A DNA stretch of 64,000 bases from an uncultured Isosphaeraceae bacterium (GCA_945957605.1 CAMFLR010000001.1:558001-622000); one strand, 5' to 3'. Counted from the first letter of the stretch, positions 45,363-54,770 are shown. Made by a program: numbers and translations. The notes: generated from the sequence alone by a model not told the origin.

Positions 45363-45650
45363 TTACTCGAGCACCGTGGGAACGAGGAAGCTCTCGACGT
45401 TCCGCTTTGGCGCATTAGTCAGCGCGTCTTCACGCGAGAGCGAAGGGCCGCGGACGTCGTCGCGAAACACGTTTCGGACTTCGATCCCGTGCGCAAGCGG
45501 TTCGACGTTCGACGTATCGAGGCCCTGAAGCTGGGCAACGAAGTCGACGATCGAGTTGAGCTGGCCGGTGTAAAGCGTGAGCTCTTCGGGAGTAAGGCGC
45601 AGGCGGGCCAGAACCGCAACCTTGGCCACTTGGTCAGCCGACAACGACAT
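45363..45650 (-). CDS. gatC: Asp/Glu-tRNA(Asn/Gln) amidotransferase subunit C
   Basis: The 95-residue protein has the GatC pattern: LSADQVAKVAVLARLRLTPE, then YTGQLNSIVDFVAQLQGLD and VEPLAHGIEVRNVFRDDVR. It wraps around and stabilises the GatA-GatB contact. GAGAGG lies 6 nt before the ATG at 45650, which settles the start. It is the first gene of the gatCAB operon; the 280-bp space to the divergent glmU gene should hold the promoters of both. Confidence 0.96.
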   Translation of the reverse strand: MSLSADQVAKVAVLARLRLTPEELTLYTGQLNSIVDFVAQLQGLDTSNVEPLAHGIEVRNVFRDDVRGPSLSREDALTNAPKRNVESFLVPTVLE

Positions 45651-45930
45651 GAACAACCTCTCTTCTCAACCGAGTTCCTGCGCCCTTGGTGGCGAAGCAG
45701 CCCCACAGTTTGCCAGATGGGCTTCGCCGCTTCAAGGTTGCGCGCATTCTTGCGATTCGATCGCAATCACAAAGCGCGCGGAGCAAATGCAAACTACGGT
45801 TGATGGAAGAAGTAAACGTGCATCATTAGCCATTTGACCAGAGGGCTCGCGAGCGGATACGATCGCCCTTCCTAGTTTGGCCCTCTCGTGCGAGCGGCTT
45901 TTCAAGACGCAACCGAGGAAGAATAAAGTA

Positions 45931-47193
45931 ATGGATGGCCCCGTAGCGATTATCCTGGCGGCGGGTCACGGCAAGCGAATGAAGTCCGACAAGGCGAAGG
46001 TGCTGCACGAAGTGTGCGGTCGCCCAATGATCAGCTACGTCGTCGATGCCGCCCGTGCGGCCGGCGCGAAGAAGATCGTCGTCGTTGTCGGCTTCGGCGC
46101 CGATCAGGTTCGCGCTGCGCTCGGGAACGAGCCCGACATCGTCTTCGCGACTCAGGAAAAGCAGCTCGGCACCGGCGACGCCGTGAAGGCCTGCCGTCCG
46201 CAGCTCGAAGGATACACCGGCCCGGCGATGATCCTCGTCGGCGACGAGCCGCTCATTCGCGCCGAGCCGCTCGCCGACCTCTTCAATCGCCAGCGAACCG
46301 ACGGTGCCGCCTGCTTGCTGGGCACCGCGATCGTCCCCGATCCCACCGGTTTCGGCCGAATCCTCCGCGACACCGCCGGCCGCTTCATGCGGATTGTCGA
46401 GCAGCGCGATTGCAGCCCCGAAGAAGTCCGCATCACCGAAGTGAATCCAAGTTGCTACATCTTCCAGCTTCCCGGCCTCTGGGATGCCCTCGATAAGCTC
46501 GGCACAACCAACGCCCAGGGCGAATACTACCTGACCGACGCTCCTGAGCTGTTGCAGCAAATGGGCCGCAAAGTTGTGGCGCTGCCGGTGCTCGAAGCGA
46601 ATGACATTTTGGGGGTGAACACCCGCCAGCATTTAGCGCAGGCTGATGCGCTCATGCAGGCGCGCATCCTCGACCAGTTGATGACGAACGGCGTGACCGT
46701 CGTCGCGCCGCTTGATACCTACGTCGACGGCCGCGCCCAAATCGGCGCCGACACAATCATTTATCCGTTTACGGTTATCACCGGCGACGTAACAGTCGGC
46801 AAGAACTGCCGTCTTGGACCGTTCACGCATCTTCGTGAAGGAACCGTTCTGGAAGACGACGTTCAGGTCGGCGCATTCGTCGAACTCTGCCGCACGACGC
46901 TCGGTCAGGGGACGATCGCCCGGCACCACGCGTATCTCGGCGACGCGAATGTGGGCGCGGGTTCGAATGTGGGCGCGGGTGTTATCACTGCGAACTTCGA
47001 CGGCAAGCTCAAATCGAAGACGACCGTGGGCGTTAACGCCTTCCTCGGTTCGGGTGCGATTCTTATCGCACCGGTGGCCGTGGGCGATGGTGCTGTCGTT
47101 GGGGCTGGCGCTGTGGTGACGAAGGGGCAAGACGTCGCCGCTGGGACGACGGTGGCCGGTGTTCCGGCTCGGCCGCTTTCGTCGAAGTCCTGA
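45931..47193 (+). CDS. glmU: GlmU-type bifunctional UDP-GlcNAc pyrophosphorylase/acetyltransferase, shortened
   Basis: The 420-residue protein has the nucleotidyltransferase signature IILAAGHGKRMKSDKAKVLH and the sugar-binding GTGDAVKACRPQLEGYTG, so UTP-dependent uridylation of GlcNAc-1-P is expected. The C-terminal left-handed beta-helix keeps the acetyltransferase His (His332, in RHHAYLGD, equivalent to E. coli His363) and the NFDG loop. It is about 36 residues shorter than E. coli GlmU. The position equivalent to E. coli Lys351, which binds glucosamine phosphate, is Cys320. Whether the acetyl transfer half works is therefore unclear. It makes UDP-GlcNAc for peptidoglycan and lipid A. The HDAC-like gene follows 30 bp later. 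Confidence 0.88.
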   Translation: MDGPVAIILAAGHGKRMKSDKAKVLHEVCGRPMISYVVDAARAAGAKKIVVVVGFGADQVRAALGNEPDIVFATQEKQLGTGDAVKACRPQLEGYTGPAMILVGDEPLIRAEPLADLFNRQRTDGAACLLGTAIVPDPTGFGRILRDTAGRFMRIVEQRDCSPEEVRITEVNPSCYIFQLPGLWDALDKLGTTNAQGEYYLTDAPELLQQMGRKVVALPVLEANDILGVNTRQHLAQADALMQARILDQLMTNGVTVVAPLDTYVDGRAQIGADTIIYPFTVITGDVTVGKNCRLGPFTHLREGTVLEDDVQVGAFVELCRTTLGQGTIARHHAYLGDANVGAGSNVGAGVITANFDGKLKSKTTVGVNAFLGSGAILIAPVAVGDGAVVGAGAVVTKGQDVAAGTTVAGVPARPLSSKS

Positions 47194-47223
47194 GCGTTCA
47201 AGAACCGGGGAGGCCACAGAATC

Positions 47224-48150
47224 ATGGTCTCCCTGGTCTATCATCCCGGATACAACATCACGGCGTTCGGGCTCGAAAAACGGCATCCGTTCGATAGCCT
47301 GAAATACCGACGGATTCACGACGCTCTTATTGCACGCGGTCTGAGGCGCGAACGCGACTTCAGCAGACCATGTGCAGTTTCGTTTCGTGAATTAGCAAAT
47401 GTACACACGCTCGAATATCTCGGATCGCTCCGGCGCCGCGAGGCACTGGCACGAATTCTCGAGGTGCCAATCGTCGCAAGCTTGCCGCGCTGGCTGATCG
47501 ACTGGCGTGTCTTGAAGCCGATGCGACTTGCGACGGGCGGCACGATTCTGGCTTGCCGCCTCGCTTTGGAACATGGCGTTGCAATCAATCTGGGTGGCGG
47601 ATTTCATCACGCCGCAAGCGCTTGGGCCGGCGGCTTTTGCGTCTACGCGGACGTTCCACTCGCGGTGAGAATGCTGTATGACGAAGGTAAGGTTGAGCGT
47701 GTGCTCGTGGTCGACCTCGATGCCCACCAAGGCAACGGTACTGCTGAGGTTTTCGAGGCCTGGCCGTGGGCCGCGATCTACGACATCTATGAACGCGATA
47801 ATTTCCCTAGTGTGAAGGAAGCCGAGGACTATCCGCTTCCAGTTGCATCGGGGCTATCTGGCATCGAGTATCTCGACATTCTTTACGACACTTTGCCGGT
47901 GGCGTTGGACAAGTTTAAACCCGATCTCGTCGTCTATAACGCCGGTTCCGATCCTTACGTGAACGACCCCTTGGCTGGATTCTGTTTGACTGCGAACGAT
48001 CTGGCCGACCGCGATCTGGCCGTGGTCACAATGGCGCGCGAGCGCCGGATTCCCTTCGCGATGGTTCTATCCGGCGGCTATGCCCGCGATTCCTGGAAGA
48101 TTCACGCCGATTCGATCGAAGGAATTCTGACTCGCTTCGATCAAGAATGA
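47224..48150 (+). CDS. Histone deacetylase-family (class IV/AcuC-like) amidohydrolase
   Basis: The 308-residue protein has the arginase/deacetylase fold. GGFHHAASAWAGGFCVYADV holds the catalytic His pair (128-129). VLVVDLDAHQGNGTAEVFE gives zinc ligands Asp166 and His168, and AGSDPYVNDPLAGFCL gives Asp243. All zinc ligands and both catalytic His are present, so it should remove acetyl groups from a lysine, polyamine or similar amide; the bacterial substrate is unknown. It lies 30 bp after glmU and is probably co-transcribed. Its last 10 bp overlap the convergent sugar kinase gene. Confidence 0.92.
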   Translation: MVSLVYHPGYNITAFGLEKRHPFDSLKYRRIHDALIARGLRRERDFSRPCAVSFRELANVHTLEYLGSLRRREALARILEVPIVASLPRWLIDWRVLKPMRLATGGTILACRLALEHGVAINLGGGFHHAASAWAGGFCVYADVPLAVRMLYDEGKVERVLVVDLDAHQGNGTAEVFEAWPWAAIYDIYERDNFPSVKEAEDYPLPVASGLSGIEYLDILYDTLPVALDKFKPDLVVYNAGSDPYVNDPLAGFCLTANDLADRDLAVVTMARERRIPFAMVLSGGYARDSWKIHADSIEGILTRFDQE

Positions 48151-49664
48151 TTCGTGGCCTTGTTCACCTGGTAAAGCTTGACATATTTCTCGAATTGCTC
48201 ATCGTAGATGTTTTTATTTGCTGTATTAGGCTCGACAACACGTTCGATCGCGACCATCGCCTGCGCTGCGGCATCAAAGTCCGGGAACAGCTTCGCCCCT
48301 ACCGCGGCTGACATCGCAGCACCTAATGCGCAAGCCTCGGTTTCGCGGGTGAGGTGAATCGGTTTCTGCAAAACATCAGCATGAATTTGCAGCCAGACCG
48401 CCGATTTCGCGCCGCCACCGCCGACGAACACTCGCTCGACGACGAGACCGTGAGCCGACGCATCTTCGAGGATATGCCGCGTGCCGCATGCAGTTGCTTC
48501 ATACAGAGCGCGGAATAGATGGCCGGCCCCGTGCGAGAGCGACAGCCCAGAAATCAAGCCGCGCGCGTGCGGATCCTTGAAGGGCGAACGGTTCCCCTGC
48601 CAGTCATCGCGAATGACCAAGCCCTCGGCTCCTGGCGGCACGGTTGCGGCCTTGGCGTCGAGAATCTCGTAAACCGAGACCCCCTTCTTGTCTGCCTCGG
48701 CTTGCTCGAAGCTAGCGAAGTTGCGGCGATACCAATCGAGAATCGAGCCAGTCGCAGTTTGTCCGGCTTCGACGGTATACAAACCTTCGATTGTCGCGTC
48801 AGGATAGCAGCCAGCAGCACCCGAACCAAAGACGCCATTCTTTGATTGAGCGAGATGACAGGTGCTCGAACCAACGATCACGGCGATATCGCCTGCGCCC
48901 GTGGCACCGAGACCAAGCATGCCAAGGTAGGCGTCGATGCCGCCCTGTGCCACTGGCGTCCCCGCTCGCAGGCCGAGAGCCTCTGCGGCTGCTTGCGTGA
49001 GAACCGCGCCCCCCTGCCCCAGCGGGACGATTTCCGTCGGCCACTTTTCGAGCAATCCACCGAGCCCCACTTGTTTCATGAGAGCAACCGGCCAGCCGCC
49101 GTCGGGCCGTGAATAATTCCACTTCACCGCGACGTGGTTGAGCGAAAGCGTCCAACGGCCGGTGAGCTTGTGCATCATCCAGTCGGTGCATTCGACGATG
49201 TAGTCAGCACGTTCATATGTGCCGGGTTCGTTGCGCAATATCCATAGGGCTTTCGGCAGCATCCATTCGGGCGAAACTTTTCCCGAGACATAGCGAAGGT
49301 GGGGATCGCCCGTCGCGCTAATGTCGGCCGCTTCCTGGCTCGATCGCTGGTCCATCCAGAGCAAAGCGGGACGCAGCGGCGTGCCATCGCTTTTACAGGC
49401 AATGACGGTGCAGGCGGTGCAATCGAGTCCGATACCGGCGATCTGATCCGGCGAAATGCCTGATTTCGCGAGTGCCTGGCCAATCGCCGTTTGCGCGGCC
49501 GACCACCATTCCTCAGCGCGTTGCTCGGCCCAGGCGGGACGGGGATATGTGGTGGCGATCGGCGCGACGCCGAACGCAATGGTGCGACCGTTCAGATCGA
49601 CCAAGGCCGCTCGCAGGCTTTGTGTGCCGACATCGATTCCAAGAACGTAAAGCGACTCGGCCAT
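48141..49664 (-). CDS. FGGY-family carbohydrate kinase, ribulokinase-like
   Basis: The 507-residue protein starts with the sugar-kinase phosphate loop LGIDVGTQSLRAALVDLNGR. GLDCTACTVIACKSDGTPLR, AQGGIDAYLGMLGLGATGAG and the C-terminal VFVGGGGAKSAVWLQIHADV are FGGY blocks. GNRSPFKDPHARGLISGLSL is most like the ribulokinase/ribitol kinase branch rather than glycerol or xylulose kinase, but the pentose or polyol substrate is not certain. It phosphorylates a free sugar with ATP in the cytosol. No sugar transporter or isomerase gene is next to it. The ATG at 49664 is taken because the phosphate loop begins seven residues later. Confidence 0.9.
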   Translation of the reverse strand: MAESLYVLGIDVGTQSLRAALVDLNGRTIAFGVAPIATTYPRPAWAEQRAEEWWSAAQTAIGQALAKSGISPDQIAGIGLDCTACTVIACKSDGTPLRPALLWMDQRSSQEAADISATGDPHLRYVSGKVSPEWMLPKALWILRNEPGTYERADYIVECTDWMMHKLTGRWTLSLNHVAVKWNYSRPDGGWPVALMKQVGLGGLLEKWPTEIVPLGQGGAVLTQAAAEALGLRAGTPVAQGGIDAYLGMLGLGATGAGDIAVIVGSSTCHLAQSKNGVFGSGAAGCYPDATIEGLYTVEAGQTATGSILDWYRRNFASFEQAEADKKGVSVYEILDAKAATVPPGAEGLVIRDDWQGNRSPFKDPHARGLISGLSLSHGAGHLFRALYEATACGTRHILEDASAHGLVVERVFVGGGGAKSAVWLQIHADVLQKPIHLTRETEACALGAAMSAAVGAKLFPDFDAAAQAMVAIERVVEPNTANKNIYDEQFEKYVKLYQVNKATNHS

Positions 49665-49814
49665 GCGATCACCACCCCTCGGGAGAGTTAAATTCCGAGG
49701 CGGATTGTAGCCCGATCGCGATCAATTCTCCAGCAGCGTGACGATCCTGTTTTTCGACATTCCTCAGTAACCTTATCCCGAGGGGTACTTCTATTAGTCC
49801 CGAATTCTTCGCTT

Positions 49815-49923
49815 CCTTTGCTACCTTCTGTTCAAAAACGTATTTTAGATAGTTGCATGAGTGCGCAATTGACTGTGGTCGCAATACTGATTCGAAGCAG
49901 AATTGAACAGAAGGTAGCAAAGG
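49815..49923. repeat. 21-bp perfect inverted repeat with 67-bp spacer, REP-like element
   Basis: The region 49665-50041 has no gene. CCTTTGCTACCTTCTGTTCAA (49815-49835) is the exact reverse complement of 49903-49923. Just outside, CGAAGAA-type flanks also match imperfectly, extending each arm to about 30 bp. Sequences of this kind are familiar as dispersed intergenic palindromes in planctomycete and related genomes. There is no transposase gene, so this could be a small non-autonomous element or a REP-type repeat. It has only one copy in the window. Confidence 0.65.
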
Positions 49924-50041
49924 TAACGAAGAAAGACCTGGTCGGCTGGGACCTTAGATCGGGATGTTGATTAAATATGCCGTGATTCTTGTGTGTTTTG
50001 TGTGTAATGAGTTTTGTTATGGAAGTAGTGCGTCGAACAGG

Positions 50042-50455
50042 TCAGTTCGACGGCCAATCCGGCCGGTGCTCGACTCGCACAACAAACCGCAACCCAGACC
50101 AAACGTCGGTCACAGCGCAAACCTTGTTATCCACAAGCTTTGACTTGAGACAGAAGTCACGAATCAGATTTTCGTTAAGGTCAGTCGCAATCCCCGACGA
50201 TTTCTTCGGCCAGCAAATCCACAGGCCACCGGCAGCATTCAGCTTTTTAGACAAGCGCTCAAAACTTGTTTCGAGTGTTTTCCGGTCGACACAAAAGAGC
50301 AAGATGACATCGAAGGGGCCACTCCCTGTCGATTCTGCCGCAATTCCCGAAAGATGTTCGTCACCAAATTTCTCAGGAGCATTCACGAAACAAACGCGTG
50401 CCCCCGGCGAAATTCCCAGCTTCTTCGGCAGCGGTGTTCCGGAATATCCGACCAT
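50042..50455 (-). CDS. DUF3052 family protein
   Basis: The 137-residue protein begins MVGYSGTPLPKKLGISPGAR, the conserved start of DUF3052. FDVILLFCVDRKTLETSFER and AAGGLWICWPKKSSGIATDL are further family blocks, and VDNKVCAVTDVWSGLRFVVR the end. Function is unknown; the fold is expected to be a small alpha/beta domain. The ATG comes 2 bp after the dtd stop, so the two are translationally coupled and belong to the asnB-dtd operon. Confidence 0.92.
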   Translation of the reverse strand: MVGYSGTPLPKKLGISPGARVCFVNAPEKFGDEHLSGIAAESTGSGPFDVILLFCVDRKTLETSFERLSKKLNAAGGLWICWPKKSSGIATDLNENLIRDFCLKSKLVDNKVCAVTDVWSGLRFVVRVEHRPDWPSN

Positions 50456-50457
50456 GC

Positions 50458-50907
50458 TCAGAACGCCTTTCGACTATCGAGCAAAAACGTCACCGGTCCA
50501 TCGTTGAGAAGTTCGACTTTCATATCGGCGCGAAATACACCTGTGGCGACAGGAACATTCGCCTGTCGTATGCGATCGGCGAACCGCAGATAGAGCCGTT
50601 CTGCGTCGGCGGGATCGGCTGCGTCGGTGAAACTGGGACGGCGTCCTGCGCGGCAATCGCCGAGCAGGGTGAACTGGCTCACCACCAGCACACCGCCGCC
50701 CATGTCGAGCAAGCTCAGGTTCATCTTGCCGGCGTCATCAGAGAACGCACGCAGGCCGACGATCTTGTCGGCAAGTTTGTCCGCGTCGTCGTCAGAATCA
50801 CCTTTGGCAACGCCCAGCAGCACAAGCCAGCCCGCGTCGATCTTGCCGACAACTTCGCCCCCGACCGTCACCGACGCTCGGCTCACGCGCTGAACGACCG
50901 CACGCAT
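50458..50907 (-). CDS. dtd: D-aminoacyl-tRNA deacylase
   Basis: The 149-residue protein is a standard DTD. It starts [20 protein letters not shown], has [20 protein letters not shown] with the SQxTL motif, and ends [15 protein letters not shown] with the GPV motif that forms the cross-subunit active site. DTD hydrolyses D-amino acids and mischarged Gly from tRNA. Its ATG shares one base with the asnB stop (TGATG). DUF3052 follows 2 bp after its stop, so the three genes form a compact unit. Confidence 0.97.
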   Translation of the reverse strand: MRAVVQRVSRASVTVGGEVVGKIDAGWLVLLGVAKGDSDDDADKLADKIVGLRAFSDDAGKMNLSLLDMGGGVLVVSQFTLLGDCRAGRRPSFTDAADPADAERLYLRFADRIRQANVPVATGVFRADMKVELLNDGPVTFLLDSRKAF

Positions 50908-52895
50908 CAGTTGATCTCGTGGGCGGAAGCACCCACGAGGTCGGCTTCGTCGTCAATCGCCGGAGGCGACCACGTCGGCAGATCACACAAGCCGCCACCG
51001 CAATAGATGTGGTGCCAGAGTTGCGTGGAGACGACGCACGTCAGGCCGACGTCGTAAATGAAGCGGCCGGTCGTGATTCGCGGGAGCGTCGTTTGCAACT
51101 TGCGCTGGAACGCGACTGCTTCAGGGTTGAAATAGCCGGTCTTACGAAGTGACTCGGGCGAGAGCAACTGATCGACCCAGTGCGGCCGATGCGCTCCGAG
51201 GAACGTCTTCGACAGGCTCGCACGGAACATCGTTTTGGGACGGTTGGCGATCCGGTCTGGCAGTGTTTTCGCAGCGACCTTGCGGAGAATCCACTTCTCG
51301 ACGCGCCCGTGCAGTTTGTAGCTCGGGTCGATTTCCGAGCAGAATTTGATCACGTCGTCGTCGAGGAACGGATAGCGCGTTTCGACCGACGAGTGCATCG
51401 AAATCCGGTCGCCCTTCGAGATCATCAGCAGACCGGCGAGCATCACCTTGTAGCCGACATACAGCGACTGATTGAGCGGATGCCATTTGCCGATGCGGGG
51501 ATTGATCTCGCCCAGGTCGTCGTACGGGCTGTGATCGCCAATGCGGTCCCACATGCCATCGGTGAACAGCACGGGGCGCACTTGAGAGATCAGTTCGTAC
51601 ATATCTTGCTGGGCAGGGCGCACGCCGGAAATTGCGAGCCGGTCGGGACGATGTTTCGAGCCGCCGCCAGCAAGAGCGAGCATCAGCGAGCGACCGGCGC
51701 GAAGGAGGCCTTCACCATGATGCCGCTTCACCCACTCGCGCATCATTTGCGTTTTGAACCAGACGTAACCGGCGAGCGCCTCGTCGGCCCCTTCGCCAGT
51801 GAGCGCGACCTTGAAGCCCTGGTCGTGCACCGCGCGAGCGAGACGCATCAGGCAAGCGCATGAGGTGTCGAGCACGGGCCCTTCCGCGGCTTCGACGAGC
51901 TCAGGGTAGGCGTCGACGATTTCCTGGTGACCCATCGTCACCATCGTCAGCTTTGATCCGAGCGCATCGGCCGATTCACGCGATTCGGAACGCTCGTCGG
52001 GCCCAGCGTTATCGAGGCCGATCGTGAACGACGGGACCGCCTTGCCACGCTCGCGCGAGCTGAGCCCGAGCACGACGGTTGAGTCGAGTCCGCCTGAAAT
52101 GTAGCTCACCACAGGAACGTCGCCGCCCAAGCGTCGCTCCACCGATTGCCGCAGCAGGCCTTCGAATTCGTCGATCAGCGGCGTGGGATCGTCCATGCGC
52201 CGCTCATCGCCTTCGTCGGGGAAGTCGAGATCCCAGTAGCGCTTCATCTCAATGCGGCCGTCACGCACCTTGAGATAGTAGCCGGGCGGGAGCGACTTGA
52301 TGCCGTCGAAGAAGGTGCGCGAAGTACCCGCGCAGAAGAAGGAGAAGAGGTGGTCGACTCCGCGTGGATCGGGCCGCGCATTGACGAGCCCGGTCGCGAG
52401 AATCGCCTTGATCTCAGAGCCCCAGATCAGCCAACCATCGGCTTCGGCATAATAAAGCGGACAGATGCCAACGCGATCGCGACCGAGAATCAGCGTGCGC
52501 TCATTGCGGTCCCAAAGCGAGACCGCGAACTGACCGCGCGCCTTCTCGAACATCCCTTCGCCCATGTCCTCGTAAAGATGGACCCAGGCCTCGGTGTCGC
52601 AGCGCGTGCTGAGCGTGTGGCCCCGCGCCAGGAGTTCCTGGCGGAGTTCGGGGTATTCGAAGAGTTCGCCGTTGAAGGCGACCCAGATATCGCCTCGCTC
52701 GTTGGGAATCGGCTGACGGCCGCCTGCGAGGTCGACGATGGAGAGGCGGGTTGCGCCGAGGGCGACTCCTGGCTCGTGGTGCATCTGCTGGTCGTCAGGT
52801 CCGCGATGCAAAATGGCCTGGCACATCGCCCAGTGTCGGGCGCGAGAGTACTGGCGGGTTCCTGTCAGGTCGAATGCACCGGCAATGCCGCACAT
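50907..52895 (-). CDS. asnB: Asparagine synthetase, glutamine-hydrolysing
   Basis: The 662-residue protein starts [12 protein letters not shown], so Cys2 is the glutaminase nucleophile after removal of Met. The glutaminase domain has [20 protein letters not shown] and [14 protein letters not shown]. The synthetase domain has the pyrophosphate loop [20 protein letters not shown], and later [20 protein letters not shown]. It makes asparagine from aspartate, ATP and glutamine, or acts on a related acid in a biosynthetic role. GAGGA lies 5 nt before the ATG, which excludes the longer open frame to 52961. It is the first gene of a unit with dtd and DUF3052. Confidence 0.95.
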   Translation of the reverse strand: MCGIAGAFDLTGTRQYSRARHWAMCQAILHRGPDDQQMHHEPGVALGATRLSIVDLAGGRQPIPNERGDIWVAFNGELFEYPELRQELLARGHTLSTRCDTEAWVHLYEDMGEGMFEKARGQFAVSLWDRNERTLILGRDRVGICPLYYAEADGWLIWGSEIKAILATGLVNARPDPRGVDHLFSFFCAGTSRTFFDGIKSLPPGYYLKVRDGRIEMKRYWDLDFPDEGDERRMDDPTPLIDEFEGLLRQSVERRLGGDVPVVSYISGGLDSTVVLGLSSRERGKAVPSFTIGLDNAGPDERSESRESADALGSKLTMVTMGHQEIVDAYPELVEAAEGPVLDTSCACLMRLARAVHDQGFKVALTGEGADEALAGYVWFKTQMMREWVKRHHGEGLLRAGRSLMLALAGGGSKHRPDRLAISGVRPAQQDMYELISQVRPVLFTDGMWDRIGDHSPYDDLGEINPRIGKWHPLNQSLYVGYKVMLAGLLMISKGDRISMHSSVETRYPFLDDDVIKFCSEIDPSYKLHGRVEKWILRKVAAKTLPDRIANRPKTMFRASLSKTFLGAHRPHWVDQLLSPESLRKTGYFNPEAVAFQRKLQTTLPRITTGRFIYDVGLTCVVSTQLWHHIYCGGGLCDLPTWSPPAIDDEADLVGASAHEIN

Positions 52896-53125
52896 AACTA
52901 TCCTCAACCAAAACGGCAGGGCGGTAACGGTTCGGCCTGCATTTATGCCATTGTTCCTCACGAATGGGGGGGCGGCAAGTCGGGTTGGGTTTTTGACGTG
53001 GGAAACTTAGGCACGCGAGTGCGGAACACTCGGCGTAACCTTAAGGTGTCGATGAGGGATGCGCCCACGCTTCCGACTGGCGCGCCAGTACACGGCGGAG
53101 CCGAAGAATCCCACAAGTAGCGTCC

Positions 53126-53974
53126 CTATGCGGAAAATCGCTCCGCGCGGGCCAAGGCGAACGTAGAACGGCACGACAGCGGTACCCCCATCGAATGAAC
53201 CGTGACGGACGAAATGAGAAGCTGCTCGTCGACCCCCGCCACCTGCGGCGCCCCATGGAAGCCGTCGCTGATGGAGCTGAGCCCCGCAAACCGGTCGCGG
53301 ATCTTGGTTTGCAAGATCGGGATTGTGGTCTGTGTCTCGCCGCACTGGTTCGCGAACACGACCGGAATTCCCAGGTCGCGCGCCACGGTGTACGGAATTG
53401 CGCCTGAGAGCGGCCCGACGTGACCGAACAGCCAATGTTTGCGGCCTGTGTGGCGATCGGCAAAGTCGGGCCAAGCTGAGGAAACGACGGCGAGGTCGAT
53501 TCGGCCGCGATAGTCGGCCCAGGTGCGCGAGTAGATCATGTCGGCGCAAATGGCGACGCCGACCCGCCCGAACCGCGTTTTGACGATCAGGGGCTCGCGT
53601 CCGGGATAGAACCGAAATCGTTCCCAGAAAACGAGATGCCGCTTCCGGTAGATGTGAATATCGCCGTCGGTGTCGGTGACGGCGACTGAGTCGTAGAGAT
53701 GGTGGCCGTCGTGCTCGACGAATCCGGCGGCGATCGTCATCTTCCACTGCCGGCTGCGTTCGGCGAGATGCTGAAGCGTTCGGCCTGAGCGATCTTCGGC
53801 GTTGGGCGCGTAGTCGGGGATCAGGCCGTAGCCGGTGTTGAACATTTCGGGCAGGACGGCCAGTTCGACGCCGGCTTCGTGGGCTTGACGGAGGGATTCG
53901 TCGGCCCGTTCGAGGTTGAGCCCAACCGCGCCGATCTCGGATCGCATCTGAATCGCCGCGGCTGCAATTTTCAC
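53126..53974 (-). CDS. Carbon-nitrogen hydrolase (nitrilase superfamily), C-terminus probably frameshifted
   Basis: As read, the protein has 282 residues. The catalytic Glu43 (VLPEMFNTGYG), Lys111 (IYRKRHLV) and Cys143 (VAICADMIYSR) are all present, so it should hydrolyse an amide, carbamoyl or nitrile group. After VTVHSMG the reading frame ends in 19 residues that look random. One base earlier in phase, the minus strand continues instead as GGTAVVPFYVRLGPRGAIFR, then a membrane-like IGTLLVGFFGSAVYW and a basic tail to 53007. The switch is at a run of five C on the plus strand (53185-53189). A full-length protein of about 322 residues with a C-terminal anchor is likely. Confidence 0.85.
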   Translation of the reverse strand: MKIAAAAIQMRSEIGAVGLNLERADESLRQAHEAGVELAVLPEMFNTGYGLIPDYAPNAEDRSGRTLQHLAERSRQWKMTIAAGFVEHDGHHLYDSVAVTDTDGDIHIYRKRHLVFWERFRFYPGREPLIVKTRFGRVGVAICADMIYSRTWADYRGRIDLAVVSSAWPDFADRHTGRKHWLFGHVGPLSGAIPYTVARDLGIPVVFANQCGETQTTIPILQTKIRDRFAGLSSISDGFHGAPQVAGVDEQLLISSVTVHSMGVPLSCRSTFALARAERFSA

Positions 53975-54033
53975 GGAAGACTCTCCTCAAGCAGGCATAT
54001 TCGTCGGGCGTTTCCAACCTCGAGCTAGACCGG

Positions 54034-54489
54034 TCAGTCAAATCCGAAGAAGCCGAGAATTCCCCCTCTGCGCGGCGGAGGGAGCGTCTGCGCCTGAGTG
54101 CGCAAGCTCTCCGCGCGGTTCATCAGAGCGTTGGCGTCGGTCGGCTGGGCCGGCGTCAGCTTGTACGTGAACGTGCGCTCGTCGCGCATCGTGTAGGGAA
54201 TCAGGTTCTCGGTGAAGAATTCGGTCGCCAGGTTGTCCCAGTAGGGTGCCTCGATCGGCTGAATCACGTCGTGTACTTCATAACCTTCGCGGATCAGGCG
54301 AATCTTGCGGTCGCCGTAGAACGTGAAGGCGCGAGAGACAGGCGTGGTGCCGATTTCCTCGTCGTTCACGATCACGAGCGCCCCAGGAGGATCACTGCGA
54401 ATCGTGTACCGGCGCTCGACACAACCGCAGAGACCGGTTGCGATCAAGGTCGCGGCGAGAACGAGATGGAGTCGACGATTCGAGAGCAT
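54034..54489 (-). CDS. PEGA-domain lipoprotein
   Basis: The ATG at 54489, with GGGAG 6 nt upstream, gives 151 residues. The start MLSNRRLHLVLAATLIATGL followed by CGC fits a lipoprotein signal, with the second Cys as the lipid site. The rest has a PEGA domain: YTIRSDPPGALVIVNDEEIG, then FTFYGDRKIRLIREGYEVHD. PEGA domains are small surface beta-sandwich modules. The C-terminal tail is proline- and arginine-rich (PPPRRGGILGFFGFD). It is 59 bp downstream of nothing obvious and divergent from pepA; its stop lies 59 bp from the hydrolase start on the same strand, so the two may be co-transcribed. Confidence 0.88.
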   Translation of the reverse strand: MLSNRRLHLVLAATLIATGLCGCVERRYTIRSDPPGALVIVNDEEIGTTPVSRAFTFYGDRKIRLIREGYEVHDVIQPIEAPYWDNLATEFFTENLIPYTMRDERTFTYKLTPAQPTDANALMNRAESLRTQAQTLPPPRRGGILGFFGFD

Positions 54490-54770
54490 CCTTGGCTCCC
54501 CGCTTACGCGGAAACGAACAGACGCACGTCGGGCATCCTGCCGAGTGCAATTCGAGGCGAGTCGCGTTTGAGGTGAAGTTGGCGTGGAAGCTCGCGCATA
54601 AGCGACACGACCACCCGCGGTGAATGGGCGATCGCGGGCGGATGTTAACCGCGACCGCCAATGTCGACAAGCCAAGTTAACCGCTCCTTGGCGCGATTTG
54701 CATTCATTGCGAAGATGGGCGATCCCCCGATCCGCCACGACGCGGAACACCCCTGGAGCGCAGTCCGTTC

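Noticed and set aside
53007..54041. Long alternative frame over the carbon-nitrogen hydrolase taken as a separate gene
   Set aside because: Only its final 60 codons look coding, and they continue the hydrolase after a one-base shift; the rest is an arginine-rich shadow.
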